DNA of 44,586 bases, taken from NCBI GenBank assembly GCA_015655445.1, contig JAATFA010000083.1:1-44586 (forward strand). The letters run 5' to 3'. The DNA is from Actinomycetales bacterium. Its GTDB lineage: Bacteria > Actinomycetota > Actinomycetes > Actinomycetales > Microbacteriaceae. Both the position numbers and the translations under genes were made by a program. Of the stretch, positions 42,856-44,586 are shown piece by piece (within the stretch, counting starts at the first letter, position 1; each line of letters opens with the position of its first letter). The notes beneath the pieces are model-generated. The model searched no databases, was not told the DNA's origin, and worked only from the letters and a program-made list of their open reading frames with translations.

Positions 42856-43923
42856 ATGAGCATTCCTGCCACGATGCGCGCCCTCACACAGTCATCTCTG
42901 GACGGCCCGGGAGATCTTCACCTGGTCACCGATATGCCGGTGCCGAGCCCCGGCGTCGGCGAGGTGTTGATCCGGGTCGGCGCGGCCGGCGTCAACTTCG
43001 TCGACATCTCGCAGTCCCGCGGCGTCTTCGCGGGCGGCCCCAAGCCGCCGTACGTGGGCGGCATCGAAGCCGCCGGCGAGGTCGTCGCTCTCGGTGACGG
43101 GGTCACAGGTGTGGAACTCGGCGCGCATGTCATCGGCATCACGATCATGGGCGGTGCGTTCGCTGAGTACGCGGTCCTGTTCGCGGCCGGCTGCGCCCCG
43201 ATCCCCCAAGGCTGGACGGATGAGCAGGCACTGGGGATGGTCGTCTCTTGGCCGACCGCGCTGGCAGCCCTCAAGCCGCTGGGGCAGATCGCGCCCGGCG
43301 AGACGGTGCCGATCCACGCGGCCGCGGGCGGGACCGGTCAGGTGGCCGTGAAGCTCGCCAAGCACTACGGCGCGACCGTGATCGCTGCGGCATCACCCCA
43401 GAAACACGACGCGGTCAGAGCGCTCGGCGCCGATTACCTCGTCGACTCGCGAAGCGCCGATCTCGCCGCGGAGGTCATGCGTCTTACTGATGGGGCGGGT
43501 GCGGATCTCGTGCTGGAATCGGCCGGCGGCCCCGCCTTCCAGGCGAGCCTGGCGGCGGCGAAGCGAGTCACCGGCCGCGTCGTCGTCTTCGGCCTGGCTG
43601 GTGGCGAGGACGCGATCACCAACTGGGATCTCGTCTACAAGCACCAGGTCCATCTCATCGGGCTGAACATCGGCGTCCTGATCCAATCCGCACCGCAGGT
43701 CTTCAGCCAGGTGATGGGCGAGATGTTCGGTCTCATCGCCGCCGGGGTCCTCGGCCCCGGCACTCCGACCATTCGTGACCTGGCCGACGGGCCACAGGCC
43801 CTCCAAGACCTCGAAGCGCGCGACCGTCGGCAAGCTCGCCCTCATCCCAACAGCTCCGTCTGCCTCGCCTGCCGGCGCTGCGGCCTGAAGCCCCGGGCGC
43901 CGGAGCGAGGCAACGTCGCATGA
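42856..43923 (+). CDS. NADPH:quinone oxidoreductase-like MDR protein, C-terminus frameshifted
   Basis: 355 codons as read from ATG 42856 (ATG 42850 is also possible). Zinc-free MDR reductase with the GroES-like N-half (VGEVLIRVGAAGVNFVDISQ) and nucleotide loop AAAGGTGQVAVKLAKHYGA. Near 43817-43823 the frame departs from the family: after LQDLEAR it reads DRRQARPHP, while another frame reads TVGKLALIP, the normal family ending, with stop at 43886-43888. Loss of one GC from gcgcgcgcg explains it. The enzyme probably still folds but its last residues differ. It is divergent from a TetR gene, which is the usual control. Confidence 0.85.
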   Translation: MSIPATMRALTQSSLDGPGDLHLVTDMPVPSPGVGEVLIRVGAAGVNFVDISQSRGVFAGGPKPPYVGGIEAAGEVVALGDGVTGVELGAHVIGITIMGGAFAEYAVLFAAGCAPIPQGWTDEQALGMVVSWPTALAALKPLGQIAPGETVPIHAAAGGTGQVAVKLAKHYGATVIAAASPQKHDAVRALGADYLVDSRSADLAAEVMRLTDGAGADLVLESAGGPAFQASLAAAKRVTGRVVVFGLAGGEDAITNWDLVYKHQVHLIGLNIGVLIQSAPQVFSQVMGEMFGLIAAGVLGPGTPTIRDLADGPQALQDLEARDRRQARPHPNSSVCLACRRCGLKPRAPERGNVA

Positions 43924-43994
43924 CCCACCGGAACGCGCCCCTGACCACCGAAGGGCTCCTGCGGCTCGTGGAGCGCTGCCGCACCCGAGGACTG
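43920..43994 (+). mobile_element. N-terminal fragment of an IS481-type transposase
   Basis: MTHRNAPLTTEGLLRLVERC from ATG 43920 matches the opening of IS481 family transposases (M-[ST]-H-x-N-A-x-L-T-x-x-G-R-x-x-L-V-x-R). After about 24 residues the reading becomes Arg/Pro-rich and unrelated; no HTH or DDE motif follows before 44160. It is an old remnant, and no terminal repeats were recognised. 43995-44148 shows no gene. Confidence 0.5.
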
Positions 43995-44148
43995 CAACCT
44001 CGACGAGCCCTGCGCCCCACCACGCTCAGTTGCGCAGGCACCCAGGACGACGCCGCCGGTCGCCGTGCTCCCGTCCCACGCCGAACGGACCGCAGTCCTG
44101 CGCGGCGGAAAAAGGATAGACCGTCGATAGTGCCAGTGAATCATTTGG

Positions 44149-44165
44149 TGTATCGTCGGTATACA
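44149..44165. promoter_or_regulatory. Short inverted repeat at the start of the last TetR gene
   Basis: tgtat (44149-44153) and ataca (44161-44165) are complements seven bases apart; the right arm ends on the A of the start codon. AT-rich against the background. A TetR self-operator is plausible. Confidence 0.35.
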
Positions 44166-44586
44166 TGGAGTCCGGTCGACAGCGTCTGATCGATGCCGCG
44201 AGGCGGCTGCTGTCCGAGCGTCCCAACCATGAGCCGAGCACGCGCGAGCTGTACGAGGCCGCGGGGGTGGCGGCACCGACCCTGTATCACCACTTCGGCA
44301 CCAAGGAGGGACTGCTGGACGCCGTCGTGGAGGAGGCGTTCCCCCGCTACCTGGACCGCAAGCGCGAGATGATGCGCACGGGCGACCTTCTCGCCGACTT
44401 CGCTGCCGGGTGGGACCTGCACGTGGAGTTCGGGGTGGCGAACCCGGTCCTCTACGGGCTCATGTACGGCCCTCGCGCCTCGTCCGCGGCCGCCACCGCC
44501 GACCGCGAGCTGCGCCACGGGCTGGAACGACTCGCCGATGCCGGGCTGCTGCGGGTCGAGGTCGACGAGGCCGCCGCGATCACGAC
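44165..44586 (+). CDS. TetR/AcrR family regulator (cut off by window edge)
   Basis: 140 codons are visible from ATG 44165. It starts MESGRQRLIDAARRLLSERP, with HTH STRELYEAAGVAAPTLYHHF followed by GTKEGLLDAVVEEAF. The ligand domain begins but runs off the window, with only about 50 residues likely missing. Its target genes must lie outside. The closely placed inverted repeat at its start suggests self-repression. Confidence 0.88.
   Translation, partial: MESGRQRLIDAARRLLSERPNHEPSTRELYEAAGVAAPTLYHHFGTKEGLLDAVVEEAFPRYLDRKREMMRTGDLLADFAAGWDLHVEFGVANPVLYGLMYGPRASSAAATADRELRHGLERLADAGLLRVEVDEAAAIT

Overview
The window is GC-rich and dense with genes. Many genes carry an actinobacterial -10 element (TAGGGT or TANNNT type) six or seven bases before the start codon, so they are probably leaderless. 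It also holds a small Microbacteriaceae-type protein (6923-7261), MHS-type transport and WYL, GntR and MarR/OhrR regulators. I read it as an Actinomycetota chromosome, probably Micrococcales and possibly Microbacteriaceae; the genus cannot be told. No rRNA, tRNA, CRISPR array or complete insertion sequence was seen.

Layout. 1-13.2 kb is mostly chromosomal housekeeping: a truncated lemA, a TetR-ABC-permease exporter unit, apt, a large Ig-like/polytopic membrane protein, a PhzF-like protein, two small actinobacterial proteins, cspA lying next to a fatty-acid desaturase, a second ABC exporter, then a broken lectin-like gene and a lipoprotein whose signal peptide appears frameshifted. 13.2-31.4 kb is a catabolic island. 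A LysR gene points right. Facing it is a seven-gene operon: TcuA-like flavin dehydrogenase, two MmgE/PrpD proteins, an aldehyde dehydrogenase, EtfB, EtfA and a di-haem cytochrome b. After a 554-bp control region comes a second unit on the same strand: MHS transporter, cyclase-family hydrolase, enolase-superfamily protein, GMC oxidoreductase (interrupted by one amber codon) and a second aldehyde dehydrogenase. A FadR-type GntR regulator closes the island. 31.5-44.6 kb is a mix of small regulated units (ohrR-gpx, WYL/VOC, PrsW/MerR, XRE-cupin/methyltransferase, two-component system, TetR/quinone oxidoreductase, TetR at the right edge) with several gene remnants (SDR, FAD monooxygenase, IS481-type transposase).

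How the island may work. The TcuA-like protein, MHS transporter, LysR regulator and membrane cytochrome match the parts of the Salmonella tricarballylate system (TcuA, TcuC, TcuR, TcuB). Here the electron outlet appears to be EtfAB plus a cytochrome b with a long repetitive N-terminal tail. The two PrpD-like proteins, enolase-superfamily protein, cyclase-family hydrolase, alcohol oxidase and aldehyde dehydrogenases suggest a larger polycarboxylate or ring-derived substrate. The substrate itself is unknown, and I regard this cluster as the most interesting system in the window.

Several genes in the window look damaged (amber codon in the GMC gene; frameshifts at about 12.25, 12.6 and 43.82 kb; a 14-bp duplication at 36.87 kb). 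Reads are needed to tell real decay from assembly errors.
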